From NCBI GenBank assembly GCA_032000125.1, contig DAMALH010000016.1:34599-98598 (forward strand): DNA of 64,000 nt, given 5' to 3'. The first letter of the stretch is position 1, and each line of letters starts with the position of its first letter. The stretch is from Dryocola sp032000125 (GTDB taxonomy: Bacteria > Pseudomonadota > Gammaproteobacteria > Enterobacterales > Enterobacteriaceae). Below are positions 51,302 through 60,571 of the stretch, piece by piece. Under the pieces are notes generated by a model, which worked only from the letters and a program-made list of their open reading frames with translations, had not been told where the DNA came from and made no database searches. The translations under genes were made by a program, and so were the position numbers.

Positions 51302-54300
51302 TCATTTCATCTTCGCATGGCCCCATTCGCGCATCCGCTGAAATAATACAAACAGCCCCGGAATAAACACTATCCCAATCAGAGTGGCGACCAGCATGCC
51401 GCTGAAGACCGTGGCGCCGATTATCCGGCGGCTGTTTGCGCCTGCGCCGCTTGCCATCATCATTGGCAGTACGCCGAGGATAAAGGAAACCGCCGTCATC
51501 ATTACCGCCCGAAAACGTCGGGTTGCGCCCCGGCGAGCGGCCTCATCGATCGACAGGCCCTGCTGGCGTAGCGTTCGTGCAAATTCAACGATAAGAATGG
51601 CGTTTTTCGCCGCCAGCGCTATCAGCAGAACCAGACCGATTTGCACATAAACATCGTTGGCAAAGCCTGCCCACCATAGCCACAGCAGGGCGCCGCCGAT
51701 AGCAAACAGAACGGAGAGCATTACGCTTGCGGGCAGCGTCCAGCTTTCGTACTGCGCCACCAGAAAAAGCCATGCCATCACTACCGCCGCCAGCACGATC
51801 CACACGGCCTGGTTGCCCGTCTGCTGCTCCTGCCAGGACAGGCCGCTCCAGGCATAGCCGTAGCCTTGCGGGAGATTGTCATCCAGCAGTTGCGCCATCG
51901 CCGCCATTGCGTTGCCGCTGCTTACGCCATCGGCTGCGGAACCGCTTATGGCGACCGAAGGGAACTGATTATATTGCTGAAGGAAAGGTGCCCCCACGGT
52001 GGGGGTGACGGTAACCAGATTGCTTAAACGCACGCGTTCGCCGTTATCGCTTCGTACGTATAGCTCGCTTATCTGCTCGGCCCGCTCGCGCCAGCTCATC
52101 TCGTTCTGTACCACAATGTGGTACACGCGGTTGTTCAACGTAAAATCACCCGCGCGCGTGCCGCCAAAGGCAGTTTGCAGGCTGCTAAAAATGCGTGAGA
52201 CGGGCACGCCAAGTAGGGCTGCACGGTCGCGATCGACGTTCAGCGTCAGCTGCGGCACCGTGCTGCTCCAGGTGGTAAAGACCGCCCGCAACTGCGGATG
52301 CTGGTTAGCTTTCGCCAGTATCGCCCTGGTGGTTTGTTCCAGCTCCGCCGGTGTCTGTCCCGACTGAGCCTGCAGGCGCAGATCGAAGCCCGAAGCGTTA
52401 CCCAGGCCCGGAAGCGCTGGCGGCGCGAAGGCCATAATAGTCGCACCGGGAATCTGGGCCACGCGCTGCTGGAGCTGTGCCATAACCTTGTCGAGGTGCG
52501 GGCGATCCTTCCACGGTTTGAGCATCACCGACATAAATCCGCCGTTAGAGGCGCTCGTTCCGTTGAGGATGTTAAAGCCGGAAACCATGATAACGTCCGC
52601 TACCGCAGGGTTATCGGCAATGAGAAGGCGGGCCTGCTCCATGAGGACTTCGGTACGTTCAAGCGAAGCCGCTTCAGGAAGCTGCACGTTGGCAAAGAAG
52701 TACCCCTGATCCTCCTGCGGCAGGAAGCCTTTAGGCATATTCACAAAGCTGAAGGCGACCAGCGCCCCGGCGGCAGCGGTTGCCACCAGGGCAATCCACG
52801 GGCGGCGGTTGAGTTTTACGATAAGCGAGCCGTAGCCGTCTCGTGTCTTATCCACGGCCAGATTAAACCAGCGGAAGAGAGGCAAAGGCGTATCTTTGCG
52901 GGGCTGTAACAGCATCGCGCACAGCGCGGGGGTTAACGTCAGGGCGACAATGCTCGACAACGTTACCGCCGTCGAGAGCGTAACCGCAAACTGACGATAC
53001 AGCTCCCCTACAATGCCCGGCAGCAGGGCGACCGGAACAAACACCGCCAGCAGCACAAGCGTGGTGGCGATGACGGGACCAGCTATCTGCCGCATGGCTT
53101 TCGCGGTGGCGCTTAGGCGATCCAGCCCTTCGGCCATCAGCGTTTCAACGCTTTCGACGACCACAATCGCGTCGTCCACCACCATGGTCAGCGCCAGAAT
53201 AATAGCGAACAGACTCAGCGTATTGGCGGAGTAGCCAAGCCCATAGAGGACGGCAAAAGTGCCAATTAGCGAGACGGGAATTGCCGTGGCGACGATGAAC
53301 GTCGCACGCCAGCTTTGCAGAAAAAGCGAGACGATGAGCACGACGACCAGCATCGTTAAGCCAAGCGAGGTGCCGATCTCTTTTATCGTCGCGGCAACGA
53401 AATCCGTGGAGTCGAATTTAATCTCGTAGGTGAGATCCGGCGGGAAGCGCTCGCTGAGCCTTTCGAGCTCCGCTTTTACCGATTTAGAAACGGTTAAGGC
53501 ATTGGCGGTCGGCGTAGGGTAGATAACCAGATAGGCTGATTCGATGCCGTTTAGTCGGGCGCTGGACTGGTAGCTGCGCGCGCCGAGCTCAATAGTTGCC
53601 ACATCCTCAAGGCGTACAAGCTGCCCGTGGTCGCCGCTGCGAATAATAATCTTGCGGAACGCTTCTGCCGTATTCAGGCGCCCGATGCCGTTGATGGTCA
53701 GCGTTTGCTGCTGTCCGTTAAACACCGGCGGCGTACCGATTTGCCCGGCGGCTCCCTGCACGTTTTGCTGGCGCAGCGTCTGGTTAATATCTTCTACGGT
53801 GACGTCCAGGGCGTTCATGCGATCGGGGCGCAGCCAGATACGCATGCTGTAGTCCCTTGCGCCAAACATCTGCACCTGACCGACGCCCGGCAGACGCGCG
53901 AGCGCGTCGCGGACGTGGGTGCTGGCATAATTGCTGATAAACAGCGAATCGTGGGTCTGATTCGGGGAGAACAGGCTTGCGCCCAGCAATAAATTGGTGG
54001 CGCGTTTACGTACCTGTACGCCCAGCGCCTGAACTTCAGTGGGCAACTGGGCAACGGCCTGAGCCACCCGGTTTTGCACATCGATCGCAGCAAGGTCCGC
54101 ATCGGTACCGGCAGCAAAAGTAATCGTCAGGGAATAGTTGCCGTCATCGGAGCTGGTGGATTCCATATACAGCATATGGTCCACGCCGTTGATTTGGGTC
54201 TCAAGCGGCGCGGCGATGGCTTCGGCAACGTCTCCCGCGCTTGCGCCGGGATAAGATGCGCTCACGTTAATAACCGGCGGAGTGATTTGCGGATACTGCG

Positions 54301-54397
54301 CTACCGGAATCATCTTCAGCGCAATAGCGCCGAGAATAGCGATGGCCAATGCGATAACCATCGCAAAGCGCGGGCGGTTCAGGAAGAAGGTCAGCAT
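51302..54397 (-). CDS. RND multidrug efflux transporter (HAE-1 family)
   Basis: 1031 aa, AcrB/MexB size and layout: N-terminal MLTFFLNRPRFAMVIALAIAI helix, two large periplasmic loops, 12 helices. Proton-relay residues are present: the Asp pair in TM4 (MVVDDAIVVVE) and the Lys in TM10 (IALAAKNAILIVEFA). Inner-membrane pump driven by proton influx, working with the fusion protein encoded just upstream (9-nt gap). No outer-membrane factor gene is nearby, so TolC is presumably shared. No local regulator is seen. Confidence 0.93.
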   Translation of the reverse strand: MLTFFLNRPRFAMVIALAIAILGAIALKMIPVAQYPQITPPVINVSASYPGASAGDVAEAIAAPLETQINGVDHMLYMESTSSDDGNYSLTITFAAGTDADLAAIDVQNRVAQAVAQLPTEVQALGVQVRKRATNLLLGASLFSPNQTHDSLFISNYASTHVRDALARLPGVGQVQMFGARDYSMRIWLRPDRMNALDVTVEDINQTLRQQNVQGAAGQIGTPPVFNGQQQTLTINGIGRLNTAEAFRKIIIRSGDHGQLVRLEDVATIELGARSYQSSARLNGIESAYLVIYPTPTANALTVSKSVKAELERLSERFPPDLTYEIKFDSTDFVAATIKEIGTSLGLTMLVVVLIVSLFLQSWRATFIVATAIPVSLIGTFAVLYGLGYSANTLSLFAIILALTMVVDDAIVVVESVETLMAEGLDRLSATAKAMRQIAGPVIATTLVLLAVFVPVALLPGIVGELYRQFAVTLSTAVTLSSIVALTLTPALCAMLLQPRKDTPLPLFRWFNLAVDKTRDGYGSLIVKLNRRPWIALVATAAAGALVAFSFVNMPKGFLPQEDQGYFFANVQLPEAASLERTEVLMEQARLLIADNPAVADVIMVSGFNILNGTSASNGGFMSVMLKPWKDRPHLDKVMAQLQQRVAQIPGATIMAFAPPALPGLGNASGFDLRLQAQSGQTPAELEQTTRAILAKANQHPQLRAVFTTWSSTVPQLTLNVDRDRAALLGVPVSRIFSSLQTAFGGTRAGDFTLNNRVYHIVVQNEMSWRERAEQISELYVRSDNGERVRLSNLVTVTPTVGAPFLQQYNQFPSVAISGSAADGVSSGNAMAAMAQLLDDNLPQGYGYAWSGLSWQEQQTGNQAVWIVLAAVVMAWLFLVAQYESWTLPASVMLSVLFAIGGALLWLWWAGFANDVYVQIGLVLLIALAAKNAILIVEFARTLRQQGLSIDEAARRGATRRFRAVMMTAVSFILGVLPMMMASGAGANSRRIIGATVFSGMLVATLIGIVFIPGLFVLFQRMREWGHAKMK

Positions 54398-54406
54398 AGT
54401 TTCACC

Positions 54407-55486
54407 TTAGCCGTTTATGACGGTGACGCTTGCGCCAGGCCGAACACGCTGCACGCCTTCAACTATCACCAGTTCGTGCACCTTCAGTCCGTCGATCACC
54501 CGATAATGCCTGTCGGTTTCCGGGCCCAGCGTGATGCGGCGCTGCTCAACTTTGTTATCGCTGCCGACAACCCAGGTATAAAACCCGAGGCTATCCTGAA
54601 TAACCGCGGCGGCGGGGATGAGCAAAGCAGGAGCGCTGGTTAAAGGGCGCAGGAATACGTCGATGCTACCGCCGGGTAACAGGCGCTGCCGGGGATTGGC
54701 GAATTCGCCGCGCAGCGTTACGCTGCCGCTTCGTGAGTCAACGCGGTTATCAATAGAGACCAGCGTTCCGGTTTCGCGTTTACCGGCGAGTTCGATTTCC
54801 GGCACCCATGCCTTTTTTAGTTCGGTAATATTTTGATGCTCGCCGGCCTTGTTGGCGAAAGCGCCTTCTTCGATTGCAAAGGCGATACGCACCGGATCGA
54901 GCTGAACAATGTCCACCAGCGTTCCGCTGGCGGGATTAACCAGGCTTCCCTGATGGTAGCGGCTGTGGCCTGCGCGCCCGTTAACAGGCGAGGCGATACG
55001 CGTATAGCTAAGGGTTATGCGGCGAGCTTCTACCCTGGCTTTTGCCTGCTCGACGGCGGCCTGCGCCACGTCGCGCTGCGTTCGCGCACCGTCAAGATCG
55101 TTTTTGCTGATGGCGTGGGTGGTTTGCAAACGCTGATAGCGATCGAAAAGCTGCTGCGCCTGCCGTAAAGAGGCCTGGGCGCTACGCAGTTCGGCCTGCG
55201 CCAGAGAAAGGGCGGTTCGGTGTTCGGCATCGTCAAGTTCAAACAGCAGATCGCCCTGTTTAACCTGCTGCCCGTCGGTAAAATGTACGCAAGTAATAAC
55301 GCCTTCAATGCGGCTGCGCAGATCGACGGAGTGAACGGCCTCGATGCGCCCCGGCAGACGGCGCTCGGGAGCTAGCGTGCCTTCAGTGACTTTTGCCACC
55401 TGCACCGGCTGGACCGGCTGAGCATATGCAGGCCAGCCGAAAGTGATGGCTGCGGCCAGCGCGGTCAGTCGAATAAAACGGTTCAT
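54407..55486 (-). CDS. RND periplasmic adaptor (membrane fusion protein)
   Basis: 359 aa from the ATG at 55486 (MNRFIRLTALAAAITFGWPAYAQP), AGGA six nt upstream. The N-terminus looks like a cleaved signal peptide without a lipobox Cys, unlike AcrA. Lipoyl halves (GRIEAVHSVDLRSRIEGVI and LLFELDDAEH), a coiled-coil hairpin with many Gln/Ala, and beta-barrel GTLVSIDNRVDSRSGSV. It bridges the pump and an outer-membrane channel. Confidence 0.9.
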   Translation of the reverse strand: MNRFIRLTALAAAITFGWPAYAQPVQPVQVAKVTEGTLAPERRLPGRIEAVHSVDLRSRIEGVITCVHFTDGQQVKQGDLLFELDDAEHRTALSLAQAELRSAQASLRQAQQLFDRYQRLQTTHAISKNDLDGARTQRDVAQAAVEQAKARVEARRITLSYTRIASPVNGRAGHSRYHQGSLVNPASGTLVDIVQLDPVRIAFAIEEGAFANKAGEHQNITELKKAWVPEIELAGKRETGTLVSIDNRVDSRSGSVTLRGEFANPRQRLLPGGSIDVFLRPLTSAPALLIPAAAVIQDSLGFYTWVVGSDNKVEQRRITLGPETDRHYRVIDGLKVHELVIVEGVQRVRPGASVTVING

Positions 55487-55509
55487 GTGAATTCCTGCGG
55501 TTGAAATCA

Positions 55510-55539
55510 GGTGGAGAAAGACCATTTTCTTTCTCCACC
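55510..55539 (-). terminator. Hairpin between the P-type ATPase and efflux genes
   Basis: GGTGGAGAAAGA and the facing TCTTTCTCCACC make a 12-bp stem around a 6-nt loop, right after the ATPase stop. Lacks a clear T run, so termination may be partial and the efflux genes could receive read-through. Confidence 0.65.
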
Positions 55540-55545
55540 CGAGCG

Positions 55546-58269
55546 TTAGCTTTTACGGAAGCGGCGGGTGAGGGGTTTCTCGATTTCGATAATCAGGAAC
55601 ATGACTGCGCCAATTGCCATGGTGATCCCCCAGTAGCGTGCCGGGATCGCTTCGGTCCCAAACAGCATCTGCATAAATGGCAGGTAGACGATAGCCAACT
55701 GCAAAAGCAGCAGCACGCCGCTCACCAGCCAGATGCCTTTGTTTGCCAGCAGCCCGCGCGTCAGAGAGAAGCCGTTGCTCACGCGGCAGTTAAGCATGTA
55801 GAACCACTGGGCGGTGACCAGCGTTTGCAGCAGGACGGTACGGATAAACTCCGGGCTGTGGCCGCGCGACTGCATCCAGGCTTCTAGCGTGAAGGCGCTG
55901 ACGGCAATCAGAATGCCCACGAAGGCGACGCGCCATATCGCAAAGCCATCCATGACGTGCAGCGCCGGATTACGCGGCGGGCGGTTCATGATGTTGCGCT
56001 CACCGGCTTCAAAGGCGAGGCCGAAGGAGAGCGTGGCGGAGGTGGCCATGTTCATCCACAGAATCAGCACCGGCGTCAGCGGAATAATATTGCCTGCCAG
56101 CAGCGCGATTACGATCAGCAGCCCCTGAGCAAGGTTGGTGGGCATGATAAACAGGATCGTTTTCTTCAGATTGTCGTAGACGCGGCGGCCCTCTTCTACC
56201 GCGCTGGCGATGGTGGCGAAGTTATCGTCCGTCAGCACCATGTCGGCGGCTTCTTTGGTCACTTCCGTGCCCTTGATGCCCATGGCGATCCCCACGTCGG
56301 CCTGCTTGAGCGCCGGGGCATCGTTAACGCCGTCGCCCGTCATACCGACGATTTCGCCTTTTTCCTGCAGGGCTTTAACCAGGCGCAGCTTATGCTCCGG
56401 GCTGGTGCGTGCAAAAATGTCGAACTGAACGGCCGCTTCGGCAAGCTGCGCGTCGTTCATTTTCTCCAGCTCGTAGCCGGTGATGGATTTCTCGCTGTTG
56501 CCAATGCCCAGCATCTGCCCGATGCTCATGGCGGTTTGCGGGTGATCGCCGGTGATCATCTTCACGCGGATCCCGGCCTGCTGGCAGGCGCGAATCGCGT
56601 CGACGGCTTCCGGGCGGGGAGGATCCATCATGCCGGCAATCCCCAGGAACACCAGGCCTTCTTGCAGATCGCTGTGTTCAAGGGTGGTCATTTCGCCGTC
56701 GACGGGTTTGTACGCCGCTGCGACCATACGCAGGCCTTTGCGGGCGTAGCGTGCCATCTCCTTTTCCCAGTACTGACGAATAAAGGGTTCGGTACCTTTT
56801 TGGCTCAACTGCTTTTCGCACAGGGAGAAGATCACATCCGGTGCGCCGGTCATTAGGATTTCATGCTGGCCGTTTAGCTCAAAATGGGTGACCATGTACT
56901 TGTACTGCGAGTCAAACGGGATCTTATTGACGAGACGCGCGTCGATGGCGGGCAGTTTTGCCTTGGCCGCTAGTACCTTCAGCGCGCCTTCGGTAGGCCC
57001 GCCGGTGATGGTCCAGTGGCCCTGCTCGTCGCGCAGAAGCTGGCTTTCGTTGCACAGATCGATGGTGCGCAGATAGCGCTCCAGCACGCTGTCGCGCTGA
57101 ATGACGATCGGCGCGTCGCTGCCTTCCTGATGAATGGCGCCGACGGGCTCGTAGCTGTCGCCTTCAATACGATAGAAGGTATCCGCGGTAATCACGGCTT
57201 TGACGGTCATTTCATTCATCGTCAGGGTGCCGGTTTTATCCGAACAGACGACCGTCATGGCCCCGAGCGTTTCAACGGTGGGCAACTTGCGAATAATGGC
57301 CCGCTTACGCGCCATCGTCTGCACGCCGAGAGAAAGAATAATGGAGATAATCGCCGGCAGGCCTTCCGGTACGGAGGCAACCGCCAGGCTAATCAGAGAG
57401 AGCATCAGCTCGCCGAGCGGCATATCGCGCAGCATCAGGCTGAAGATAAACAGCGCGGCCATCATGGCGAGGATCAGCATAAAGATGGCTTTACCGAGCT
57501 TGTCCATTTGCACCAGCAAAGGCGTGCGGTGTTTCTCAATGCCGGACATCATCTGGTTAATGTGCCCCAGCTCGGTATCCGTACCCGTGGCGATCGCCAC
57601 GCCGATGCCGCTGCCCACGCTAATGGTGGTGCCGGAAAACAGCAGGTTGGTGCGATCGCCCAGCGAAAGCTCGCCTTCGAGCGGGTTGGCATGCTTGTCC
57701 ACCACGGTGGATTCACCCGTCAGGATGGCCTCTTCAACCCGCAGGTTATGGGCTTCGATAACGCGTAAATCAGCCGGGATACGATTACCGGCGCGCAGCA
57801 CGACAATGTCGCCCGGCACCAGATCGGTAGTCGGGACGGTCTCATGGTTGCCATCGCGAATCGCTACGGCTTCGCTTGCGAGCATATTGCGGATGCTTTG
57901 CAGCGATTTTTCAGCGTTGTTTTCCTGGATATGACCAATCAGGGCGTTCACCACGGCCACGCCCAGGATCACCAGCGTATCAACCCAGTGACCCATCAGC
58001 GCCGTCAGAACCGCGGCGGCGAGCAGAACGTAAATCAGGACGTCATGAAAATGAGCCAGGAAGCGCAGCCAGGCAGGTTTGCCTTTTTTCTCCGGCAGCG
58101 CGTTTGGTCCCACCTTCGCCAGGCGTGCCCGGGCTTCGTCGTTCTTCAGCCCTGAAGGCTGACTCGACTTCTTTTCTAAAACTTCCTCTACCGACATCTG
58201 ATAATAAAATTTTTGCTCACCGGGAGAGCGGGCGGCGGAGTCGATTTTCTCAGGGGTCAATTTAGTCAA
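55546..58269 (-). CDS. Cation-transporting P-type ATPase (P2 type, Ca2+/Na+/K+-like)
   Basis: 907 aa from a TTG at 58269, chosen because GAGGA lies eight nt upstream; the TTG at 58284 is part of that SD. Phosphorylation site VCSDKTGTLTMNEMTVKA; A-domain ILTGESTVVDK (TGES); M4 ASVPEGLPAIISIIL (PEGL, typical of P2); hinge MTGDGVNDAPALKQADVGIAMG; ten helices with a C-terminal six-helix domain. An N-terminal cation ATPase domain is present. P2 ATPases export Ca2+ or Na+; which ion applies here is not clear. Absent from E. coli K-12 at this position. Confidence 0.9.
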   Translation of the reverse strand: MTKLTPEKIDSAARSPGEQKFYYQMSVEEVLEKKSSQPSGLKNDEARARLAKVGPNALPEKKGKPAWLRFLAHFHDVLIYVLLAAAVLTALMGHWVDTLVILGVAVVNALIGHIQENNAEKSLQSIRNMLASEAVAIRDGNHETVPTTDLVPGDIVVLRAGNRIPADLRVIEAHNLRVEEAILTGESTVVDKHANPLEGELSLGDRTNLLFSGTTISVGSGIGVAIATGTDTELGHINQMMSGIEKHRTPLLVQMDKLGKAIFMLILAMMAALFIFSLMLRDMPLGELMLSLISLAVASVPEGLPAIISIILSLGVQTMARKRAIIRKLPTVETLGAMTVVCSDKTGTLTMNEMTVKAVITADTFYRIEGDSYEPVGAIHQEGSDAPIVIQRDSVLERYLRTIDLCNESQLLRDEQGHWTITGGPTEGALKVLAAKAKLPAIDARLVNKIPFDSQYKYMVTHFELNGQHEILMTGAPDVIFSLCEKQLSQKGTEPFIRQYWEKEMARYARKGLRMVAAAYKPVDGEMTTLEHSDLQEGLVFLGIAGMMDPPRPEAVDAIRACQQAGIRVKMITGDHPQTAMSIGQMLGIGNSEKSITGYELEKMNDAQLAEAAVQFDIFARTSPEHKLRLVKALQEKGEIVGMTGDGVNDAPALKQADVGIAMGIKGTEVTKEAADMVLTDDNFATIASAVEEGRRVYDNLKKTILFIMPTNLAQGLLIVIALLAGNIIPLTPVLILWMNMATSATLSFGLAFEAGERNIMNRPPRNPALHVMDGFAIWRVAFVGILIAVSAFTLEAWMQSRGHSPEFIRTVLLQTLVTAQWFYMLNCRVSNGFSLTRGLLANKGIWLVSGVLLLLQLAIVYLPFMQMLFGTEAIPARYWGITMAIGAVMFLIIEIEKPLTRRFRKS

Positions 58270-58476
58270 AATAAAATTCCTCAAGAAGCTACAGCTAAAT
58301 ATTTAAATTGGATTCTGTCCGGCGATGGAAAACAAAATTAAATGTTTTCTCGCTTTTAATGAAAAAGATTATTACCTGATATTTTATGGGCGTCGCAGAG
58401 TTTGGTTGGTTTGTTTAGGTTACATTTAGTCTTTTGCGGGTAATGTTTTTATTATACTGAAAAATAAGGATAAATT

Positions 58477-58587
58477 ATGTTTGGAATCTATAGCGGTAAG
58501 CGACTGTTATTATTTGTTTTATTGGCGGTAGCGCTGGCGGTAATTATCGGATTTGGCACTTATAGCGTGGTGAAATTAATGGCTTGA
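58477..58587 (+). CDS. Unlisted 36-residue single-span membrane protein
   Basis: ATG at 58477 with AAGGA ideally placed six nt upstream and TATACT (58454-58459) as a possible -10. It reads MFGIYSGKRLLLFVLLAVA, then a continuous hydrophobic stretch to GFGTYSVVKLMA. A short basic N-terminus followed by one helix predicts an inner-membrane protein. It is divergent from the P-type ATPase gene, 207 nt from its start. Small membrane proteins such as MgtS regulate the P-type ATPase MgtA, so a similar role is possible. No family recognised. Confidence 0.6.
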   Translation: MFGIYSGKRLLLFVLLAVALAVIIGFGTYSVVKLMA

Positions 58588-58818
58588 AATGACTGTAATA
58601 TAACTGACTTTACGTACAGGCATGCGTTATGACATTTATTTACATCGAGCGCTAAAGTTGTTGCAATAATGTTTTTTCTGCTGGTGAGTTATGAAATAAA
58701 GTGGAAAAAGAAATTCCGCTTTATGCGTTATTTGTTAATTAAATGTATTAAATGAAATGGATTACTACCGTTTACCCTGCGATACACGCCTCGTTTTGCC
58801 TGAAGCGTAAATCAGGAA

Positions 58819-58858
58819 TTTACAATACATTCGGAAGCGCCTATGTTATGTTATAACA
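58819..58858 (+). promoter_or_regulatory. Zur-type operator over the metal ABC promoter
   Basis: TGTTAT-GTT-ATAACA at 58844-58858 is a perfect inverted repeat with the 3-nt centre of the E. coli Zur consensus. It overlaps the -10 of a candidate promoter: TTTACA at 58819-58824, 17-bp spacer, TATGTT at 58842-58847. Binding would block transcription when zinc is plentiful. Zur assignment is from consensus match. Confidence 0.72.
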
Positions 58859-58878
58859 AAACAACATTGGTGCTTCAT

Positions 58879-58998
58879 ATGCCGTTAACCTCTTACAAAA
58901 CGCTTTTTACGGCCTCGGCGCTGTTACGTGCTGGCGCCGTGGCGGCGGTGGTGTTTTCCCTGTGGCTGGCCGTCTTTTGGGCGATTTCACTGCCATGA
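58879..58998 (+). CDS. Unlisted 39-residue membrane protein opening the metal ABC operon
   Basis: ATG at 58879, 20 nt after the Zur-type box. It reads MPLTSYKTLFTASALLRAG followed by one hydrophobic helix rich in Ala, Val and Trp and ends AISLP. Its TGA overlaps the ATPase start as ATGA, the same junction used by every later pair in this operon. That makes a translated, coupled first gene likely, though its own SD is weak. No family recognised. It may be a regulatory or assembly subunit of the importer, or a leader peptide. Confidence 0.6.
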   Translation: MPLTSYKTLFTASALLRAGAVAAVVFSLWLAVFWAISLP

Positions 58999-59690
58999 TA
59001 ACGCTTAACGAACTCATTCCGGGCTATCGGGGCAGGGCGGTAACGCCTCCGATTAGCGGCACCTTCTGCACCGGAAGCATGACGGCCGTTATCGGTGCTA
59101 ATGGCTCGGGCAAATCGACATTGCTGAAAACGCTGCTTGGGCTTCAGCCGCCGGTGTCAGGAGATATTTCCTTCCAGAACGGCACCGCACCCCGCGCCGC
59201 ATGGCTACCCCAGCTTGCCGAGATGGATCGCCAGTTCCCTGTAACGGTTTACGATGTGGTGTGCATGGGAAACTGGCCCGGGCTCGGCCTGTTTACCGGC
59301 TTTAATCGCAAGCATCGTCTGCTCGTTTGTGAAGCCATTGAACGGGTCGGGCTGGGTGAGCTTCAGCGGCAGCCCATTGAAACGCTGTCCGGCGGACAGT
59401 TTCAGCGCATGCTTTTTGCGCGCTTGCTTGTTCAGAATGCGCCGCTGGTGCTGTTGGATGAACCTTTCACCGGCGTTGATGCGCAAACAAGCAGCTTCCT
59501 GATGGCGCTGGTTTGTCAGATGCATGCTGCCGGGAAAACGGTTATTGCGGTGCTGCATGACAACGCGTTAGTAAAGTGCCATTTCCCACAGGTTTTACTC
59601 CTCAGACCGCAAGCCTGCCGCTGGGGAAGGGCCGCAGAAATCCTGCCTCATTATCATTCCACAAGCCTGAATCTGGCGTTATCCGCATGA
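58995..59690 (+). CDS. Zinc/manganese ABC transporter ATPase
   Basis: 231 aa from the ATG at 58995 (MITLNELIPGYRG); longer reading from 58962 not needed. Walker A GANGSGKST, signature LSGGQFQRMLFARLL, Walker B PLVLLDEPFTGVD, and H-loop VLHDNALVKCHFP. Belongs with ZnuC/MntB/SitB-type ATPases of metal importers. Overlaps both neighbours by ATGA. Confidence 0.9.
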   Translation: MITLNELIPGYRGRAVTPPISGTFCTGSMTAVIGANGSGKSTLLKTLLGLQPPVSGDISFQNGTAPRAAWLPQLAEMDRQFPVTVYDVVCMGNWPGLGLFTGFNRKHRLLVCEAIERVGLGELQRQPIETLSGGQFQRMLFARLLVQNAPLVLLDEPFTGVDAQTSSFLMALVCQMHAAGKTVIAVLHDNALVKCHFPQVLLLRPQACRWGRAAEILPHYHSTSLNLALSA

Positions 59691-60571
59691 TTTATCACTT
59701 TCTGATTATGCCGTTTATCGATTACGGCTTTATGCGCCGCGCGTTGGTGGCGTGTCTGGCTTTGTCGCTGAGCACCGCCCCGTTGGGTATTTTTCTGCTG
59801 CTGCGGCGCATGAGCCTGGTGGGGGACGCGCTGTCGCACGCCATTTTGCCCGGCGTTGCGGTGGGCTATTTACTGGCCGGAATGTCGCTGCTGGCAATGG
59901 GCATCGGCGGGTTTGTGGCGGGAGTCGTGGTTGCGCTGGCTTCAGGCCTGGTAAGTGCGCGCACCAACCTTAAGGAAGACGCGAGCTTTGCCGGGTTCTA
60001 TCTCGGATCGCTGGCGCTGGGCGTGACGCTGATATCACTGCGTGGCTCAAGCGTCGATCTGTTGCATTTACTTTTTGGTTCCATTCTCGCCATAGACAGC
60101 GAGGCGACAATTTTCGTGGGCATTATCCCCAGCGCTACCCTGCTTCTGCTTGCCCTGCTTTATCGCGGCTTAGTGATGGAAACGTTCGATCGCGCTTTTT
60201 TGCGCGTGAATAGCCGTCTGGCGCCCCATCTTTTGCACGGCGTTTTCCTTGCGCTACTGGTGCTGAATCTGGTGGCCGGTTTTCAGATCCTCGGCACGTT
60301 AATGTCCGTAGGCTTAATGATGCTGCCTGCGGTATCCGCCCGCTGCTGGGCAAAAACTTTACCGGGCACGATGGCGTTCGCTGTGCTTTGCGGTCTGTTT
60401 TGCGCATGGCTTGGGCTTGCGTGGTCGTTCTACGCCACGCTTCCTGCCGGTCCGGCCATCGTTCTGACCGCCAGCGGCGCATTTTTTATCTCGATTCTTT
60501 TTGGTCCACGCAGTGGATTAACCCGGCATTTGTACCGGGGAAGTCTATTCATCAGCAAGGGGGTTAAATGA
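59687..60571 (+). CDS. Zinc/manganese ABC transporter permease
   Basis: 294 aa from the ATG at 59687 (MIYHFLIMPFIDYGFMRRALV). ABC-3 permease family (ZnuB/MntC/SitC): eight or so helices, conserved LVGDALSHAILPGVAVGYLL and LGTLMSVGLMMLPAVSARCWA. ATGA overlap with the ATPase gene and with the binding-protein gene. Confidence 0.92.
   Translation: MIYHFLIMPFIDYGFMRRALVACLALSLSTAPLGIFLLLRRMSLVGDALSHAILPGVAVGYLLAGMSLLAMGIGGFVAGVVVALASGLVSARTNLKEDASFAGFYLGSLALGVTLISLRGSSVDLLHLLFGSILAIDSEATIFVGIIPSATLLLLALLYRGLVMETFDRAFLRVNSRLAPHLLHGVFLALLVLNLVAGFQILGTLMSVGLMMLPAVSARCWAKTLPGTMAFAVLCGLFCAWLGLAWSFYATLPAGPAIVLTASGAFFISILFGPRSGLTRHLYRGSLFISKGVK

Noticed and set aside
55957..56856. 299-aa plus-strand open frame opposite the P-type ATPase
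   Set aside because: Antisense shadow; the minus strand carries all P-type ATPase motifs over the same bases.
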